From: Allacma fusca
Lineage: Eukaryota > Arthropoda > Collembola > Symphypleona > Sminthuridae
Direction: 5' to 3'
Length of the DNA stretch: 64,000 nt
Assembly: GCA_947179485.1 (NCBI GenBank)
Contig: OX359245.1
Span: 53,431,067 to 53,495,066, forward strand
The first letter of the stretch is position 1. Each line of letters opens with the position of its first letter. Below, piece after piece: positions 45,854 through 57,889 of the stretch. The notes beneath the pieces are model-generated. The model did no database searches. It was not told where the DNA came from and was given only the letters and a program-made list of their open reading frames with translations. The translations under genes and the position numbers were made by a program.

Positions 45854-48467
45854 ATGGCCTCAAATTTATTAAATAATAATGGGAGTAATAATTGCTCCTG
45901 TCCCACACAGCAGAATGTGGATAGTTTTAATTCCTGCCCCATTTGTTTACTGAAATTTAATCCCGGTTCCAGGATACCTGTTGGGTTCAATATGACCCAT
46001 AATGTGATTTGTGCAAAATGCTTGCACCAATTGCATCCGAACCAGAGCTCTATTACTAATTTACCATTGTTAGTATTTTTGGGGGTGACTATTGATGGGA
46101 TTCCACTGGGCTCAGCGAAGGACCAAGCAGTTTCCTTGGGTGAGGAAAATTTTGCTGGGTTGAGGGTTGTAAATAAGTAGATGTGCAATGCCTAATTTCC
46201 ATGATATATATTTTAATGAAATTTAAAATTAAGGTTTTTTTAAGCTTGTAGAGCCAGTGTGGAGAACCTGGTGAGTTTGGCGGCAGTAGCGAAGGCCAGG
46301 AATGTGTCCCGGGCGATTTCCAAAAAGGTATGTAGCTAAAACAAGGGGGATGACTTCTGGGGTAAAATATTTTTTTCTTGCTTAGAAAAAATGTGGCAAA
46401 AATATTTGAGAGGTAAATTAATATTTGACTGTTGTTACTTTCAATTCTGTAGGTATCAAATCTGTTAGTTTGGCTGACCCCGGTGACCCAGAAGAAATTA
46501 ATATCGTTGGGGAAATCTTTGGGGAATAGGGTGTTGCTGGAGTTGATAAGTCAATGTCAATTTTCAAATTATCGGGCGCAACAGCAATTGTGGAGCGCAA
46601 TTAGAGCAAGATCTTGTCAGTTTATGGGCCCGGCCCTGCAGGATGAGGCCCTCAAATTAATTTTACTAGCTTTAGAGGATGGATCCGCACTTTCCAGGAA
46701 GGTTCTCATTATGTTTGTGGTTCAGAGGCTGAATCCACAATTTCCACAAGTGGGTGTATTTATGTATATACTTCGAATGAAATTTTTTTTATTACGTTTC
46801 CTGGGAAGTTTTTGGGGCGAGGTGTTAAAATTTGATAATTTTGTAATTTAACGTGCTAATTAATTTGCAAATTATAGGCTTCGAAAACGTCCATTGGCCA
46901 TGTGATACAACTCTTGTACCGTTCTGGATGCTTCCAATTTATAAAGCAGGATCAGGAGCAGGAGACTAATTTAATGACGTTGAAGGAAGAATACCGGAAT
47001 TATGAAGCTATTCGGAGGGAACACGATACACAAATAATTAAAATTGGATTGGATTCCGGACTGCATTTCACACCTGACCATTGGTCACACATTTTATATG
47101 GAGATTCCCTGCATAAATCCCTTATGCAAAGCATTTTAGGTGAATATAGGATTTTGTCAAAGGAATTGGAAGCAGTTTTGCAAGTCTTAAAATTATTTTG
47201 TAAAAAATCATTTAATTTGGTCTGCAGATAAACTTACAGAGCCCCAGTCTTTCCAGCAATTAACTACGGAATTTTTAATCGCTATCCAGCGACTGCAGGT
47301 TCCAGAGACTGCTCAGATGCTAATTGATGTTCATCCTTGTTTTGTGCAGTTGGCTGCAATTGATCTGAACACCGGTACCTACATTTATGTACTTTCAAAG
47401 CGACATAGAGTTAACTCGTGATTACATCAGCAGCCCTAAAGCTAAAATTTTCCTTATATGGAGGCATTTGCTATCATAAGGAAAACAGTATTAGTAATGT
47501 GGTATTGAAATAGTGGCCAAGTATTTTTGTTCCAATGGAGAGGATGCATGCGAGTACTTTCTTCGTACAGCAAAAAATGTTTGACACATTAACAACTTGA
47601 ATATCAAATTTTTTGCAAGAAATCCTTATAAGGGAAAATTTTTGCGTACAAGCAAATACATTCCAACAAATTTCTGTTTACCCCACAGCTAATTTGTTTC
47701 CTTGTAAGTGTGTGCCATTATTGGATTGGAGTCATAATTATATTGTTTCTCGTATTCGTAGTGATTCTATTAGAGATAGTATGTCGTAATTATAGCTAAT
47801 TCTTTATTTCGAAGGAGTTATGTGTCGTTATCCCTACTTTATTAAGTGTCCAAAAAAGTAATACAGTCAACTCTCGCTATAAGGGATGCTCAAGGCAAAA
47901 TCTGTCCCTTATAAACACTAATCCCTTATAAGCATAGTGTTATACATTGTTTAAATAGGAATCGGGACTGTAAATCCTGATCCCTTATATCGAGAAATCC
48001 CTTATAACGGTATCCCTTATAGCGAGAGTTGACTGTACAGTCAACTCTCGCTATAAGGGATGCTCAAGGGACCGGCAAAATCTGTCCCTTATAAACACTA
48101 ATCCCTTATAAGCATAGTGTTATACATTGTTTAAATAGGAATCGGGACTGTAAATCCTGATCCCTTATATCGAGAAATTCCTTATAAAGGTATCCCTTAT
48201 AGCGAGAGTTGACTGTATACATACAGAATGTATTACATTCAAATGTTTATATTCTTTCTGGAAGCAACAATTTATTGAAAACTTGTTTTTTTAACAGTCG
48301 AAGGAAGCTGGGAAGAGGTGGATACCGTAACGGCTCTGCTGTTAAAAACATTGGAGGTTCTTATCTCCCAAAAAAAATCAACAGTACATAACTCGAAAAG
48401 ACAGAAGCCTCCTTCAGACAATCAAGTTGCAATGTACAGCTTCAACAGTACAGAAGAAAAATATTAA
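45854..48467 (+). CDS. roquin: Roquin-like protein, short form (degenerate RING plus ROQ)
   Basis: Six exons: 45854-46139, 46254-46327, 46453-46749, 46878-47139, 47228-47374 and 48298-48467, phases 1, 0, 0, 1 and 1, giving 411 residues. Roquin binds stem-loops in mRNA 3' UTRs through its ROQ domain and recruits the CCR4-NOT deadenylase. The ROQ core is unmistakable: [80 protein letters not shown]. The N-terminal RING keeps Cys28, Cys31, His49, Cys53 and Cys56. It lacks the third-position Cys (Met47) and the final CPxD pair, so E3 activity is doubtful. The stop comes shortly after the ROQ/HEPN part, before the CCCH finger and proline-rich tail that full-length Roquins have. AATAAA lies at 48653-48658. 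Confidence 0.9.
47864..48035. mobile_element. MITE with TA duplication, copy 1 (pogo/mariner-like)
   Basis: A 172-base unit begins CAGTCAACTCTCGCTATAAG, ends with its inverted complement and has TA on each side (47862-47863 and 48036-48037). It lies in the last Roquin intron. TA target sites and CAGT ends fit Tc1/mariner-pogo MITEs. Confidence 0.9.
48038..48215. mobile_element. MITE with TA duplication, copy 2
   Basis: The 178-base second copy stands directly after copy 1 in the same orientation and shares the TA between them. It differs by a six-base addition near ACCGGC and very few substitutions, so the two copies separated recently. Confidence 0.9.
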
Positions 48468-49657
48468 AATCGATAACGCTTTAATCGCTTTAACCTGTCA
48501 TAGATTCTGTATCCACGGCATTTATTACTAAACGCAAATCTAGAACCAGTATGTAATGTTCTCAAAATTTACGCATTTAGAATGTAATTCACGAAAATCG
48601 AGCCGCTTTAAAATTTAAAAATCGAAATGTACTTTGTTATTTTATTACTTTTAATAAAAACGGACTTCAGTACAATTTTTACGTGCGAAATAACAGGTGG
48701 TTATAATATTAATTTATTAAATAGCTATACGTTTTAAGATAATTTAATCCATTCCTTTAGAACAGAAACTTTACTTGAGGGCAAAATACCCAAAGAAACG
48801 CATTTATCATTTGTTATCACGGCGTGTTCTTAAAATCCAGCCCGTTTTTACGAGCAATCATATTGCTATTACTATTTTCGGGTATTATCATTCGTTTAAA
48901 AACGCCAATACTGTAATATACGGAAGATTCAGCAGTTTCATTCTCAAAGACACTACTTTAAAATTTCTTCCATACACCCGAAGTTCTACATATGTTGGCT
49001 TTCCCCCTTTCACCAACGAATAGACAGAGCAACAGGAATTTATAGTGCACGCTTTTTGTAAGTGACCCGGTAAAAGTATAAAACTTGATCCTTATAAAGT
49101 CCATGTTCCTACAAACAGAAAATAATTGAACATTGTCGTAATGCGTACTTTGTCCAGTAGATAAAATTCGATTGTGTCGGAGCTAGAACAAAACGGTTTA
49201 TAAATTTGAATCCCAAACACAACAGAAAGTTCGTCACAGTCACAGAATTTTCGACACAAGTAATTACAGCTACTGTCGGTGAAGAGGCAAACCAGTGTTG
49301 ATGCATTAAAAATTAATAGTAAATTAGTGAACCATAGAACTGGTAAGGGAAAGCAATACTAACTGAATTCTGTACAGTAGAATTTTCCTACTTTTTATTA
49401 CAAATATAGGAAATAAAAACTATCACAATTGGCAAATGCGCATTGAATCGTGGAAAACAGTAACATAAAACTGAATATGTTTTGGCTTATTGATAAGCAA
49501 TAACCAAAGTTTTACACGTGTTTTAACGCGCCTAAAACGCGTTTAAACTTTTAAAAAGTGCAGATACACTTATTGTTAGTCACAAATGGCCCTTCACACA
49601 TTAGGTATTTTTGGAGCATTTCGCAAAGGTAAATACGGGGTGGAAAAATCTTCATAT
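48468..49657. other. convergent 3' flanks of Roquin and the dsRBD gene
   Basis: Both neighbouring genes end toward this stretch. A poly(A) signal for Roquin is at 48653-48658, and on the minus strand an AATAAA for the dsRBD gene is at 49394-49399. No gene inside. Confidence 0.45.
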
Positions 49658-51662
49658 TTAGTCTTCGTAAGAGTCCAGAAGAACCCGAACAGCAGAGAAC
49701 ATGAGTTTAAAGTAGTTAACTGCTTGGAGAGCAGCTTGGGTTGTGGCTTCAGCTTTCTCTTCATTCTCGCCCCAGAAAACGGCAGGATCATCGAGGGAAA
49801 GTTGAATGAGACACTGGTGCAGATCCAGATTAGACTTTTCGTAAATCTCAATCACCATCACTTTGAAATTCTGCTCTTGAGCTAGTTCTTGTAGGAACTC
49901 TAAGGGAAATTCTGGATTAAAGTCCTCATCCTATAGTTGGAATTCAAAACAAACCAAGTCATACCATTGTACCCATGCACTTATATTTAATAATTTGTGA
50001 CTAAGGTGACAATACAACTTCGTTAGTAATTTCTCATAGTAATTCCTGACCCTAGGATTATCTTCCACATTTTTAAATACTATGAATCAAAGAAAACATT
50101 TGTAACTAAATTACATCAAGCATCTCAGCTTTTGGCCCTTCCCAATCCGCATACTTCCGGTAAACCATGTTGGCCTTTTCAAAAATGCTGATTTTATTGG
50201 GCTTCTTCCTAGACCGGTAGTGGCTATGACTGACTTCCTCATCGTCATCTGACTCATTCAGCCTCATAAGCTGGTACTTCCGAGACAGAATCCTACAGAT
50301 CTCTTCATCATCCTCCACGGAGACGTGATGTGTGGCAGTTTCTACGGGAAGGGCTCGGAGGTACTCTGCCATCAAATGAGCTGCCATTCTTTTAGCTAAC
50401 TTTTTACTCTTCCCTCGACCAATCTGAATATGATTCTCCCCTACTCGACACGCTATTGCAAAGAGACGTTCATGCGGTAGCCCTTCTTCCGAATGTACCT
50501 TCATAGATCAAAATAATTTCTAATATAGTACAATTCAAAGATTACTACATTTTTGACAAACAAATCATAAATATAAATACTGACACACAAGGACGAACAA
50601 TAAAATAACCACTGGAACATACACACAACAACATAAACAAGAAATGCACCTTAAAATTGTCAAGTATTGCAAGGGACAGAGTCAGCATTGTCTACATTAT
50701 TTGCTACTACTGTACTGTAACGTTACAATCATTATAAATATATCCTCAAACGCATACAAGTAAATATTAAAAAACATTTGTGCTCAAACGTATACAAGTA
50801 AATATTAAAACATATTTATGCTCAAACGTATACAAGTAAATATTAAAAAATATTTATGCTCAAACGTATATAAATAAATATTGGAAAATAATTATACCCA
50901 AGCAATATAAATAATACTGAAAAATAAATATCGTGCAGTCTTGGTCAATGCTTCACGCAAATATTTTTTGCATCTCCTTCTTGCATTCCAGAATATTCTC
51001 AATTCTCCAGCATTACATTTAATATTTAAACTATTTAATATTTTTATTTAAAATATTTTAATGCTTAATTCCACCATGAAACTTTAACCTCCTTAGTCCT
51101 TAAAATATTCTCTAAAATATTTATTTTTTGAACCTAAATATTAATCACAATAAATTAATCCCCCTACACTACACCATAAAGACTCACATCATAACCGGGT
51201 GGAGGTAGCTTCATCTTCATGCACAGTTCCTGGAGGATCCCCACAGGATTCCCTCCGAGATCTCCTTCATTCCCCAACTGAAGTTCATCAATAGAGAAAT
51301 GTTTCCCGGCGTATTTGTGCGAGCCGTAAATATCCTTCGAGGTCACGTTCATCGCCCGCAACATCGCCCTTGCCGTGTTATGCTTCGCTTCCTTTTTTGA
51401 ACGGCCCGTTCCCGTTTCTGGAAGGAAATTTAAAAAAAAATTAAATATTATAAATAACAACCCCTAATTTAATTCTCCAATAATATTTTTGCATACCTTC
51501 ATACGTATTCCCATTGTAGTCTAAGGTAAGTCTGTACTGGAAGATGGGCTCATGAACAGCACCCTCAACTTGAAGGAGGTCATATTTTGGGGTGATGTTT
51601 TTTCGGGTGCACATTTCATGCAAAAGGGACACCGGGGTCTTTCCTACCATGCATTCCATCAT
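49658..51662 (-). CDS. TARBP2: three-dsRBD dicer-partner protein (TARBP2/Loquacious/PACT type)
   Basis: Exons 51497-51662, 51188-51417, 50115-50498 and 49658-49930, phases 1, 0 and 0, give 350 residues. The three double-stranded-RNA-binding domains lie at about 5-78 (GKTPVSLLHEMC, then GRSKKEAKHNTARAML), 108-182 (GNPVGILQELC, then HERLFAIACRVG and GRGKSKKLAKRMAA) and 265-340 (FPLEFLQELAQEQNF, then AEATTQAALQAVNYF). The first two have the KKxAK signature needed to grip dsRNA. The third lacks it, as in the Dicer-binding type-B domain of TRBP/Loqs. A cytoplasmic role in loading small RNAs is therefore likely. Whether it is the Loquacious or PACT orthologue cannot be settled here. It shares a 1-kb divergent upstream region with the next gene. 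Confidence 0.92.
50738..50905. repeat. tandem repeat in the dsRBD gene intron
   Basis: Four imperfect units of about 43 bases with the core GCTCAAACGTATACAAGTAAAT lie within intron 2 (50499-51187). Confidence 0.8.
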
Positions 51663-52666
51663 GATGATGATGGTTTGTTAATTAAACCAAAAATCCCTTA
51701 AATTAAGTTGTAAATATATAATCAGCTCTCAAAAATTATTAAATATAAATTTCATAAAGGCAACTTGAGCCGCATGTAGAATTTTAAAAAACAGACTGAG
51801 ACAGAGTATTGATGTCACTCGTTCCAACAATCCCGGTAATTATTCATTTGGCTTCCATAAAAATAATTAAGAGTTTTTATTTCATGCCAAAATTTATTAA
51901 ATTATTTCCGGACCACCTGGAAATTGACAGGAATTTTTAAAGCCCTGGAAATACTGGAATAGAAATTAGAACACGAACTACCAAAATAAAAAAAGCACAA
52001 CAATGCTTTACATGCAATTTTTAAAAAATCCCGCTGGAATTGAGTGCATTCAAGGATAACTTAATTTAGCAAGAATTATACTTTAATACAAATAAATTCT
52101 TATTTTAGTTTGTATTTGAAATTGTGGAAATTAAAAATATTTAAATTAATTATAGTAACTTGTCAGTAATAATTTAATTAGGACAGCGGAATCCCTGTAT
52201 GATGGCGGACGCTCGGGAAGCTAAATATGAATCTTAAATTAACTACAAATAATTATCATATTACCAGACAATTATGATAAAATTACGATATAATAAAATA
52301 TACATAATTACTTATTTCAATAATAATGATTAATTATTGGAGAATACAATTATTCGTATTAAATACTATGCAAGTACCTAAGTAAGTACGCTATGAAGTT
52401 TTTGGGGCACTGTGAGATTATTGAAACGTTTTAGTATGGCTTGATTAATTTGTTTTGCGTATTTAGAACAGCGAACCCTGGATTAAATTAAATGGGAATA
52501 CAGTTAAAATTTATTATTGCATATATTTTCAGGGAGTAGTATCAGTTCAGGACCCCGTAGCTTTCCAAGTTCTGATTTTTAGAGTTCACATAATTATAAT
52601 TATTATTGTTCTGAGATCCTCCTCGCTTGCTTAATTATTAATCTTGGAAAAAAAGTCGGATTCGTA
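51663..52666. promoter_or_regulatory. divergent intergenic region
   Basis: The region lies between the starts of the minus-strand dsRBD gene and the plus-strand actinoporin-like gene and must hold both promoters. No TATA/initiator pair is clear enough to call. Confidence 0.4.
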
Positions 52667-54722
52667 ATGTAAGTTCGAGGAAAATATTTTTGTGTGTCTT
52701 GGACCTATTATAGTTACTGGGTTTTAAAATTTGTTACTATAGTTATGTTTAATTTTTTTTATTATAGGAAAGGTATAGTGCTTCAAATCCGTTCCCGACT
52801 GGCTGGAGTTGAGAAAAGATTGAAAGAACTGAAGTCCGAAAATAAAATTTTGCGGACGGAGATCTCGGAAATTAAAGCCATTTTAACAGATGGGAAAGAC
52901 ATGGAGGTTGAGGTTGAGGGAAGGGTTTCCCAAGTTGGGATGAAAATTACAGGGGATGAAGAAAGTGATGACGGGAGTTCGGATGGATTTGGGGAAGAAT
53001 ATCCAGTCGTTGAAATCCGATCCAGATATCTGGATGATGAAAGAAATTGGTTGAGAACAGTCTTCGGGGACTTGATTAAAGGTAAGGGACTCAAAGATGG
53101 AAGCACTCTTCGCGGAACAACCGTTGAAGGAATTTCCAATTCAATCCCTCTTCCAGAAAATGTGAGAGCTTCGTGTACATTAAAATTGTGTAAGGAATTT
53201 TTGGAATAATTATATTACAAACAATTTTGTATGAATTTAAAACAAATTGAAGCTTGAATGCCGATGATTTTTTGTTACAGGCAATTTCCTTAACTGCGCC
53301 CTGAGGAATCCTCAGTATGTTTATTATTCGGGCAGCTCAATAAATAGCGGGACTTCAAAAGTCTCTGGAAATGTCTCTGAGGTTTTTTCTTTCAAAGGAG
53401 GAATGTAAGTTGAAGATCTCCTGGTATTATTAGAAAAATTTGCAATAATTATTGTGAACTCATATAATTTTGGAATTGATTCTCTGGGACATTGTGCAGA
53501 GTTTTGATGTTGTTTTTTTAGATCCAATTGTCACGTGTTCTGCTCTTTCAAAATTAATGGTTTCTTGCGTCTAATCATTTACTGCTACTGTACTCCTGAG
53601 GGTAGGATTTATTTCGGCCTAGGATTCATCCCAGCGGATGTTCCTACACATGAGGGACTGGACGTCAAATTAGATCAAATGTCACCTGCACCGGATGTTT
53701 GGTTTCCTGTAAGAAATTCGGGAACCCTCTGAAATGTTCCATTGATTATGTTCAAACAATTCCTTGACTTACTTTTCCCACAGAAACAAACGAGCTTGGA
53801 CCCACAAGAACTTTTTGTGACGAGTGGAAATTTCCTTGTAAGAGGTTCAATGAGCAAAGGTCCACGATCTGTCGTTCATGTCGAAATTTTGGATGTCAAT
53901 GGAGTGTTTTTCTCTTCACATTCCTCTGCTCAAGACCGAAAACGTATAATTGATGGGAAAATTATAAGACGAAACTCACTCGCAAACAGTTCGGGAACAA
54001 TTTCAGGATTTATTGGGAATAGCTCGAGATTTTCATGTATCATTGAGATTGGTTAGTTTTAAAAAAATACATTTTAAATTGTTATTCTAATGGAAATAAT
54101 AATAATTGAAATGGATTTTCTTAATTGGTCCAGTCAACTGTTTAGCCGTCAAACTGACGAACCACTACAAATTCTATACGAGTTCTAGCGTTAATAATTT
54201 CTTGCCTTCTGAAATTCTTCCCTGTCATCGAGAGAGGTTCTTTGGGGCGGATAACGCGTGAGCAATGATTTTTCCGTAAATATAATAATTAAATCCAAGT
54301 AATAATTACTTATTTTGTAAATCTATTTTAAACTTGTTTAGCTGCGTCGAGGGCATCTTTTCCTACGACATTGACACAACTGACTTAACCATTTTAGTCG
54401 GGGTGAGAGTCGAAGCCGGTCAAAATTCATTTGCTGCTAAGTTTGTGCAAACTCCAGCTCTCCTTATTAAGGAAGAATTGAAGTCCTTAATGGACGCAAA
54501 TCAGTGGAAAATTCATGATTACAAAAAATTTGCAATCGTCAGTTTTTTTTATTTGGCCTAAAAGTTACTTTTGTAAAATAGATTTGTAGGGTCTAACAGA
54601 AAATGTTTTATTTCCAGGCGACGGAAGGCGTGCAATTTGTTCAGATGAGGAACATCAAAGCGGAAATTCAAATGACGGAAGATGAGAAATCGCTTCTGAA
54701 AATCCGTATTTTTGCAGTTTAA
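52667..54722 (+). CDS. coiled-coil protein with two tandem actinoporin-like domains
   Basis: Eight coding exons: 52667-52668 (the AT of the start codon), 52768-53189, 53281-53404, 53522-53708, 53784-54051, 54134-54257, 54342-54537 and 54618-54722, giving 475 residues. The start codon is split by an intron (AT|GTAAGT...TTATAG|G). Residues about 4-40 form a Leu-heptad coiled coil (LAGVEKRLKELKSENKILR), followed by an acidic stretch and no signal peptide. Residues about 136-245 and 250-475 resemble each other and the sea-anemone-cytotoxin (actinoporin-like) fold, with N-x-L...L-x-N...Y-x-SG, then a glycine/Phe turn. Exons 3 and 6 are both 124 bases, and the intron phases 1-2-0 repeat, which supports internal duplication. 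AATAAA is at 54846-54851. The exon chain is firm. The family call is tentative, and a pore-forming role is not shown. Confidence 0.7.
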
Positions 54723-56078
54723 CTTATTATTCTATTTCAGTAGATTTGATTTCGTTCTTGTTTTCATACATTTGTTTAGAATGTACTCCATAATTAAAAT
54801 TCACATGGACATTTATTATATGCTTATATTAGAATCGTTGTAAAAAATAAATGAATTTGTTTGTTTGAAAAACTTTCAATAGGAAACGTATGGACGGAGT
54901 TGATTTTTGGGCTTACAATGAGACAAGTGATGAAAATATAGCTAATAGATAATATGGGGATAATATAATTATTTAATTGATTGTCAATTGCTTTTATTCT
55001 GAACTAAACCTGATTCCAAGCCTGATGATTTTAATAATTAATTTTAATTCCACATCAGCTCAGTCCTCATTGGTTTCGAAATTATGATGACATTTACAAT
55101 TTAATTCGATGTTCGCTCATTGTCAGATATTCCTCTGAGAATATTAAATATTAAATTACTTTAGATAAAGCTACCAGTAGTACTGTATAAATATATATCG
55201 AACTATTCTGTTCACATGAACCTTGGGAGTCCGTATTATGGAGGTATGCAAACCTCACTGGGAATAATTAAAAATTACCGAAATTTGAGTTTTTCAAAAA
55301 ATACCTGACTTTGCTCCACTTCCATAGCCACGGCATTCAGGTTTTTTTTAGCTACCAGGTGAGGACAATTTTTAAAAATCTGAAAGAATACCTACCAGAA
55401 ATTTTGGAATATCGATTATATTTTGATATTGACCATTATATGGGGCTGGTGGCTGATTCAGGGGAAATGGTTTTGTGTTACGCTGTGCTTATATTGTAAC
55501 GAGATTATTGGATGTTAAATCTCGTGCCCAAGTTCGGAACGAGTCGAGTAATGATGTGTATTATTTTTGATGATAATAAAATAATCATTGGCTAAAAATA
55601 AGTTTATACTGAATAATAATCTTGTATTAATTTATTCTAATTGAAATCAGAGATAAAATAAACTTGAAATGATAAAAGGATCTTAAAATAATTCTTCAGT
55701 TTTGAATTTCCTCCATGGGAAGTCTCCATGAATTATATTGGGATCCAAGGATCTTTTCCCAATATAATTCTCCGCATGGCTGTGAATCTTCAAGCCTTGG
55801 GCAGGGGCTGTAATGGATACGGATCCGTAACGCGAGCTTTGATCCGAACCATACGAGTGCCTCCCAAGAACTTATTGTCTCTTCTTGCTTGACTTAACCT
55901 ACTGATGGTGTCTTAGCCTATTTACATAGTATGTACATAATTACAATTTAACACAATCATCATAATTATTGTTTGTAATAACAATAGGTTGGATTGGTGT
56001 TAATGGATTTCACATTCCACTCCTTATTCGTTCTCCTCTCAGATTCTGCTGAGTGGAATTGCTGATTGATCTAAAAGG
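54723..56078. other. 3' flank and spacer; contains a 14-bp hairpin
   Basis: AT-rich. A perfect stem, GAATTATATTGGGA (55730-55743) with its complement (55757-55770) around a 13-base loop, lies downstream of the large minus-strand element and might be part of its 3' LTR or end. No gene is seen; the frame at 55311-55499 is not supported. Confidence 0.45.
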
Positions 56079-56249
56079 TTAAATCTTCCCTTTTGAGATC
56101 TGTGGACGTGGCCCTTTATTTTCTGCTAACGTGACATCACGCAATCTTTTGTCACGTAGCCTCCGTCTCTTGTCACGTTCTCCAGGTGTGCGAATTGGGA
56201 TGTAACATTCCTCTTCTGTCGATAGGCTGTCCTCAGCCGTCTTTCTCGA
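56079..56249 (-). CDS. possible spliced basic exon of the element
   Basis: On the minus strand a splice-acceptor-like ACATCCTTGTGCAG ends at 56250 and opens a 57-codon frame with a stop at 56079-56081. It encodes an acidic start (TAEDSLSTEEE) and then a dense arginine/lysine stretch (ERDKRRRLRDKRLRD) recalling arginine-rich RNA-binding motifs. The donor exon is not identified. It could also be the end of a host gene. Confidence 0.35.
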   Translation of the reverse strand, partial: SRKTAEDSLSTEEECYIPIRTPGERDKRRRLRDKRLRDVTLAENKGPRPQISKGKI

Positions 56250-56495
56250 CTGCACAAGGATGTTAGATTAGCTACACTTTATGTACATGATTAGATTGTC
56301 TCAAGTATTTACATTCTTTTTATAATTGTGGTTCCTATTGTCTATAAACTTATCTGTGAACTACATGTAGATGTTTGTGTGGGCTTGTGAGCTATGTGTA
56401 TTACAAGGTGTGTTTTTCTTACATACTACTTTTTACAATTTGGTTTTAAGCGTAAGTTCTTTCCTTTTGGTTTTCTGGGCATTAAATTCGGACTC

Positions 56496-57245
56496 CTAAG
56501 GTCGGGCGGGTAACCTGGCGTTAGATGGCCCTGGTGTGGGGGATGCTCGTACAAGTTTACATCCTACTAAACGTTCGAAACTGTTCTGAACTACTGTTGC
56601 CGTATCCGGTGCTGTGATCCTCTTCAATTCCTGGTATTGATGTCTTGATTCCGGTATTGGTCTACGAGCTATTATTCGACAATAATAGGCACTAAGGCTG
56701 ATGATGGCTATTAGGATGAATATTCCAAAGCTGCTAAGGATGATGATAGTGAGGTTGCTGTTTTCGGCTGGTGGTGGTGGAATCCATGTATCTCCTACGT
56801 CTTGTGCGTATTTTTGTAACCAAGGTGGATATCTGTTAAAGTCGACTTCATCTGTTGAAGGATTTATTGGTTGGTTCATTTGCGGTCTTTGTAGTAATTG
56901 TTGTTGTTGTAGACTCATTTGTTGTTGGAGTTGTAGCTGATTTTGTTGTTGAGCAGCTATCACGTTTGCATCTTGTGGGTCGTAAGGTACAACAGCCATT
57001 TGTCCATTGTTGCCTGGATGTAATAAATGCACAACAGGATCTTTTTGTGACAAATGGGTGGCGGTTATGGCTGTAGAGCCTACTAACATGGGTGGTACTA
57101 CGTATTTTGCGATCCATGCTCCGATGGTAGTGAGTCCCGCTTGAACTACCGGTCCAATGGGTTCAGGTTTCGGAACTGGACGTCCTTCAGTTTCCACAAC
57201 TGCAAGAGTTATGGTGATGTATAGAATGAAAGGTCTAAGTGTCAT
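56496..57245 (-). CDS. signal-peptide-bearing type I membrane protein of the element
   Basis: The 249-residue protein starts with a clear signal peptide (MTLRPFILYITITLAVVETEG). Then comes a hydrophobic segment at about 31-65 (VQAGLTTIGAWIAKYVVPPM), a glutamine-rich patch near 100-125, a proline run, an NLT glycosylation site, a transmembrane helix (LTIIILSSFGIFILIAIISL) and a tail of about 60 residues. This is the layout of a small surface glycoprotein. The family is not recognised. It lies in a different frame from the three larger ORFs upstream, after a 0.6-kb gap. Confidence 0.7.
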   Translation of the reverse strand: MTLRPFILYITITLAVVETEGRPVPKPEPIGPVVQAGLTTIGAWIAKYVVPPMLVGSTAITATHLSQKDPVVHLLHPGNNGQMAVVPYDPQDANVIAAQQQNQLQLQQQMSLQQQQLLQRPQMNQPINPSTDEVDFNRYPPWLQKYAQDVGDTWIPPPPAENSNLTIIILSSFGIFILIAIISLSAYYCRIIARRPIPESRHQYQELKRITAPDTATVVQNSFERLVGCKLVRASPTPGPSNARLPARP

Positions 57246-57889
57246 TACTCAAATCTATGTTTTCTTTGATTATGAGTTTCTGACAATTGGTAGTTGTGGC
57301 AACAATAGATTTTGGTTTTCCAGTGTTTGAAGTCCAGGGACTGGTTGTAAGTTGACTGTGTCCAGCCTGATCCTGGAGTTTGCCTTTTATACTGGATGGT
57401 CTTGATTGTTTAGAACAGTAGAGAATGTAAACAATTACGAGTCTTTTGCAAGATTTACTTAATAAAGGGATGTTGGTCCGAATTTAATCTCCATACTCTT
57501 CCGGTGGTAGTAATCTAAAAGTAAACTATAAACAAAATTATGTTAGCTTTGTTCTTTTTATATTGTTTTCTTATTATGTATTTCTTTTTATTTGATTTTA
57601 TGCTTATCCTATGTTCTTTAATACTGCCATTCCTCTCTAATCCTCCGGAAATCCCCAATGGCTGATTAGGAGTAAATGTCAGTTGTTTTAGTTTCGTGAT
57701 CTGCATTCCATTGTTATAAAATGCTGACGCGAAATTCTTGCTCTCTGGAATTTTGCATTCCTTCATAGAGCTCCCCGTAAAGGTTCATTATCCTACTTCT
57801 AACCTACTCTGCTCTTTCTCTCTCTCCTACTTTGACTATTAAGATTGTATTAAATAGTCTGACCGTAATTTCTGTTGATGTATTGACTT
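57246..57889. other. gap between two ORFs of the element
   Basis: AT-rich, with a weak minus-strand frame (57515-57766) of Lys-rich low-complexity composition that I do not support as a gene. It may carry a splice acceptor for the membrane-protein message. Confidence 0.4.
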
